This document shows, in pieces, positions 13,908 to 16,488 of a stretch of 16,488 bases of DNA. The DNA comes from an uncultured Acetatifactor sp. Its GTDB lineage: Bacteria > Bacillota > Clostridia > Lachnospirales > Lachnospiraceae. The DNA lies in NCBI GenBank assembly GCA_910586775.1, contig CAJUJN010000041.1, positions 1 through 16,488 of the forward strand, read 5' to 3'. Under the pieces are notes generated by a model. That model worked only from the letters and a program-made list of their open reading frames with translations. It did not search any database and was not told the DNA's origin. The position numbers were made by a program, and so were the translations under genes. The first letter of the stretch is position 1, and each line of letters begins with the position of its first letter.

Positions 13908-15239
13908 ATGAGGAGAGAGGTCTGTTTTGAGGACTACGGAGTATCAGGCCCCGGGACGGCGGCGGACGGTGCGTTGGAACGGATGCTTGCGGATCCTGAG
14001 ATTCGGGTGATTCACGGATACACGGACCTGAACTTTACAAGGAGGCACGAGCTGCACAGAGGGCATGTGGAATTGGATTTTCACGGCTGCAGGGTGACAG
14101 GGACCGGGATAGAGAAAGCCAGACACAATGACCCCTTCGGAGCAGTGATGCATTTTACGGGGCTTCCCACGGGGGAGAGGCAGGAGCTTGTTCTCGGGGA
14201 GCCTCTGAAGGAGCAATATGATATTTTTCCCGTGCAGGATGCGGACTTGTTTCCCCTATACAGCTGGTGGCAGGTTGCGGTGAACGCTCTGGCCGGAAGA
14301 GAGGAAAAGGAGATTGACAAGCTCCTGATGGTCACGGAACGGATAGATGACACACATGTCAGATTCAATTACAAAATGGGATGGCCTCTGGAGGCGGGCA
14401 GAAAGCTTACCTATACGGGAATACGGCCCGTGGAGGACGTGGTCATACGCAATATGGTCTTCGAGGGAAACTGCGGCGGCGAGGAGCCGGGAATCTCTCC
14501 GGTGGCACTGGAATATGCGGTAAACTGCAATGTCTGCGGCATACGGGCCAGACATACCTATTGGCCGGTGGTGCTCCGGAGGTACAACACGGAATTTCGC
14601 ACGGTAGACTGCAGGCTGGTGAATCCCACGGAGGTGGCGGTGGGAGGCACGGGATATCTGACTCAGCAGATTCACTGTCTGTACGGAGCGGTGAGGGACT
14701 GTACCGTGAGCAATGCCAGACATTTAAACGATTTTACGGGCTGCGCCTATTGCATGGTCGAAAACTGCCACGGGGACGGAGATTTTCACGGCGCCTTCGT
14801 TACCCACGGGCAGTTCGAGCATGATCTGACCTATGTGGGAAATTCGGGCCTTTTGTCCTTTGCCAACAGCGGTCCTACCTGGGGCAGCAGCGCTAAGCGG
14901 ATCACGGTGCTGCGGCATGTGGGCTGCTGGGGGCTGGGCTTTGCCAAGGTCAGCGACCTGACCGTTCAGGACGGGACGTTTCTGCAGACGGAAAAATATC
15001 AGGAATGCGGCACCATGCTGCTGAATGCGGACGGTCTGCAGCTGAGGGGCTGCAGCGCAGGGAAGCTGGTGCTGACTCAGAGAAGCGACAGGTCCCGCCG
15101 TCCCTGCGTGGTGGAGGACTGTTATTTTCAGGAGGGCGTGGAAGTGGCAGATAAGGGAGACGCTCCGGTGACTAACCGGGTAGTATTGAGGAATATAAGA
15201 ACCGATGCCGATCAGGAGGGGGAGACATATGAAGAGTAA
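13908..15239 (+). CDS. Right-handed beta-helix protein, pectate-lyase-like, unsecreted
   Basis: The protein has 443 residues and no signal peptide. The N-terminus has FEDYGV (7-12), recalling the D-Y/F-G opening of pectate-lyase-superfamily proteins, though the usual AKGDG...DT stretch is not conserved. From about residue 174 a series of short repeats, each with alternating hydrophobic residues and N, C, D or G turns, forms the expected coils of a beta-helix. Examples are VVIRNMVFEGNC, RTVDCRLVNP, AVRDCTVSNA, CMVENCHGDGD, RITVLRHVGC, LTVQDGTFLQ and VVEDCYFQEG. A highly polar block, GDFHGAFVTHGQFEHDL (291-307), rich in His, Asp and Glu, is the best candidate for an active site or metal site. 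The start is the ATG at 13908, seven bases after GAGGAG. Earlier in-frame starts at 13878, 13887 and 13902 are worse spaced. It may be a lyase, epimerase or hydrolase acting on the imported compound, or be related to phage-type beta-helix proteins. It overlaps the next gene by 11 bases. Confidence 0.75.
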   Translation: MRREVCFEDYGVSGPGTAADGALERMLADPEIRVIHGYTDLNFTRRHELHRGHVELDFHGCRVTGTGIEKARHNDPFGAVMHFTGLPTGERQELVLGEPLKEQYDIFPVQDADLFPLYSWWQVAVNALAGREEKEIDKLLMVTERIDDTHVRFNYKMGWPLEAGRKLTYTGIRPVEDVVIRNMVFEGNCGGEEPGISPVALEYAVNCNVCGIRARHTYWPVVLRRYNTEFRTVDCRLVNPTEVAVGGTGYLTQQIHCLYGAVRDCTVSNARHLNDFTGCAYCMVENCHGDGDFHGAFVTHGQFEHDLTYVGNSGLLSFANSGPTWGSSAKRITVLRHVGCWGLGFAKVSDLTVQDGTFLQTEKYQECGTMLLNADGLQLRGCSAGKLVLTQRSDRSRRPCVVEDCYFQEGVEVADKGDAPVTNRVVLRNIRTDADQEGETYEE

Positions 15240-16230
15240 GATATTGGTGACGATGCCGGAGGGTGAAGTTTTCCGGACGTTTTTTGACGAGGAGAACCTC
15301 AGGGCGCTGGAGGCTCTGGGGGAGGTGGAATGGAACAGGGGTACCAGCCAGTTTACGCCGGAGGAGCTGAAGGAGCGCCTTAAGGGGAAGGACATCTGTG
15401 TCACGGGCTGGGGCTGCCCGGTGTTGGAGGAGGCTATTCTGGAAAATGCCGGGGAATTGAAGCTGGTGGCCCACACGGGGGGCAGCGTGAAGCCCTATGT
15501 GACGGATGCCGTATACGAGAGGGGGATCCGGGTGGTCAGCGGGAACAGGGTATTTGCGGAGAGCGTGGCGGAGAGCGTGATTGCCTATGCGCTGTCGGCG
15601 CTTCGGGACATCCCCTGTTACAGCAGGCGTCTGAAGGAGGGGCACTGGCCGGAGCGCTTTTGGAACAGAGGTCTTCTGGACCGAAGCGTGGGAATTGTGG
15701 GGTATGGGATGATTGCCGGATATGTGGTGCAGATGCTGCAGCCCTTCCACAATTCCATCAAAGTGTTTTCCAGACATATCGGGGATGAAGAGCTGGAAAA
15801 GTGGAAGATGCAGAGGGCAGGGCTGGAAGAGATCTTCTCCGAATGCGACATCATTTCCATACACAGCGGCATGACCAGGGAAAACCATCACCTGATTACG
15901 GAGGAGCTGCTCCGCAGCATGAAGCCCGGAGCCTTGCTGATCAATACCGCAAGGGGGGCAATCATAGACGAGGAGGCGCTGGTCAGGGTGCTTCGGGAGC
16001 GGGACATCTATGCCGTTCTGGATGTGTATGAGACGGAGCCGCTGCCTCAGGGGCATCCCCTGACAACCTGCGACAGGGCGCTTCTCATGCCTCATATGGG
16101 CGGGCCCACCATAGACAGAAGACTGGCAGTGACAAAGGCTGTCATGAAGGACATAGCGCATTTTCAGAAGGGTGAGGAATTGGACTGTGAGATCGACAGG
16201 GATTATGCGGGAAAGATGTCCGTTTTTTGA
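15229..16230 (+). CDS. D-isomer specific 2-hydroxyacid dehydrogenase family protein
   Basis: The protein (333 residues) is a predicted NAD(P)-dependent enzyme interconverting a 2-keto acid and a D-2-hydroxy acid in the cytosol. It has the flanking substrate domain (1-105 and about 295-333) around the cofactor domain. The cofactor loop is VGIVGYGMIAG (154-164). The strand end KVFSRH (178-183) has Ser-Arg where NAD-preferring enzymes have Asp, which hints at NADP. The catalytic triad is visible: R242 in NTARG, E270 in YETEP and H289 in MPHMGG. The start is the ATG at 15229, with AGGAGG nine bases upstream. An in-frame ATG at 15205 lies upstream of that site. The gene starts inside the end of the beta-helix gene, so the two are probably translated together. 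The specific keto acid is unknown. Confidence 0.9.
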   Translation: MKSKILVTMPEGEVFRTFFDEENLRALEALGEVEWNRGTSQFTPEELKERLKGKDICVTGWGCPVLEEAILENAGELKLVAHTGGSVKPYVTDAVYERGIRVVSGNRVFAESVAESVIAYALSALRDIPCYSRRLKEGHWPERFWNRGLLDRSVGIVGYGMIAGYVVQMLQPFHNSIKVFSRHIGDEELEKWKMQRAGLEEIFSECDIISIHSGMTRENHHLITEELLRSMKPGALLINTARGAIIDEEALVRVLRERDIYAVLDVYETEPLPQGHPLTTCDRALLMPHMGGPTIDRRLAVTKAVMKDIAHFQKGEELDCEIDRDYAGKMSVF

Positions 16231-16376
16231 AATCAGGCAAATGCGCAGGCAAAAAAGGACGCCGCAAGAAGAATGTCTTCAGAATAAGCGCAGTAAAAAT
16301 GTGGTAAGAAAAAGTGTGTTTATGAAGACTGAATTGTAGAAAATGCACTGAAGAAAGAAAATCGCACAGTAGATGC
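16231..16376. other. A-rich intergenic spacer
   Basis: After the dehydrogenase stop codon comes an A-rich stretch with no recognised gene and no hairpin with a T-run, so the end of the plus-strand operon is not marked by an obvious terminator here. Minus-strand frames across it encode only low-complexity Phe/Leu-rich peptides. Confidence 0.4.
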
Positions 16377-16488
16377 AAAAGGCAAGAACAAAAGGTACAA
16401 AAAGCAAGAATAAAAGGTACAAAAAGCAAGAATAAAAGGTACAAAAAGCAAGAACAAAAGGTACAAAAAGCAAGAACAAAAGGTACAA
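16377..16488. repeat. 22-base tandem repeat array, continues past the window
   Basis: Five head-to-tail copies of a 22-base unit start at 16377, 16399, 16421, 16443 and 16465, and a sixth begins at the window edge. Each unit ends in GGTAC and is A-rich and pyrimidine-poor on the plus strand. The first copy differs at one base. A T/C variant in the middle of the unit separates copies 2 and 3 (T) from copies 1, 4 and 5 (C). There are no unique spacers, so this is not a CRISPR array. The period is not a multiple of three. Confidence 0.9.

Noticed and set aside
14724..15476. A 250-codon antisense frame across the beta-helix and dehydrogenase junction
   Set aside because: It spans two real genes, has no ribosome binding site and no family features.
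15172..16161. A 329-codon open frame antisense to the hydroxyacid dehydrogenase
   Set aside because: The dehydrogenase triad and cofactor loop on the plus strand are clear. The antisense product is His/Pro/Leu-rich with no recognisable domain.
16377..16488. A CRISPR array
   Set aside because: The copies follow one another without unique spacers and the 22-base unit has no dyad typical of CRISPR repeats.

Overview
The window reads as chromosomal DNA of an anaerobic Firmicute, most likely a gut Lachnospiraceae or related Clostridia. The evidence is the strong AGGAGG-type ribosome binding sites, a lipoprotein and permease pair of the LplABC/YtcP type with no ATPase of its own, and a FliD-like serine/threonine/alanine-rich protein of a type I associate with that group. 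This placement is inference. No rRNA, tRNA, CRISPR array or complete insertion sequence was seen.

Layout. (1) 1-1710, plus strand: the remains of a two-gene ABC exporter, a multi-pass membrane subunit followed by its ATPase. The membrane subunit has no clear start, and the ATPase loses its normal C-terminus around base 1660. Base composition is lower in GC than the rest of the window. (2) 1900-3886, minus strand: aat (leucyl/phenylalanyl-tRNA-protein transferase) and a 406-residue protein with two FliD-C-terminal-like repeats, each followed by a hairpin that can act as a terminator. (3) 4194-9702, minus strand: a five-gene run. In transcription order it holds an NAD-dependent epimerase/dehydratase-like protein, a dihydrodipicolinate-synthase-family aldolase or lyase, an M20D amidohydrolase, a DMT-type transporter and a Gfo/Idh/MocA-type oxidoreductase. 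(4) 9703-10073: a 371-base divergent control region with a cluster of TGTCA/TGACA words, one pair forming a palindrome. (5) 10074-16230, plus strand: two sugar-type ABC permeases, a solute-binding lipoprotein, an internal terminator, an unsecreted right-handed beta-helix protein and a D-2-hydroxyacid dehydrogenase. (6) 16377 to the window end: five copies of a 22-base tandem repeat.

How the genes may work together: the two arms diverging from 9703-10073 look like one catabolic locus. The lipoprotein and permeases would import an oligosaccharide or glycoconjugate, powered by a shared ATPase encoded elsewhere. The beta-helix protein, two or three NAD(P)-dependent oxidoreductases, a Schiff-base aldolase or lyase and an amide hydrolase would then process it in the cytoplasm, and the DMT protein would move a product or intermediate. 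The gene set does not match a catabolic pathway that I can name. The substrate is unknown, no transcription factor is encoded in the window, and this locus is the best candidate here for an undescribed system.
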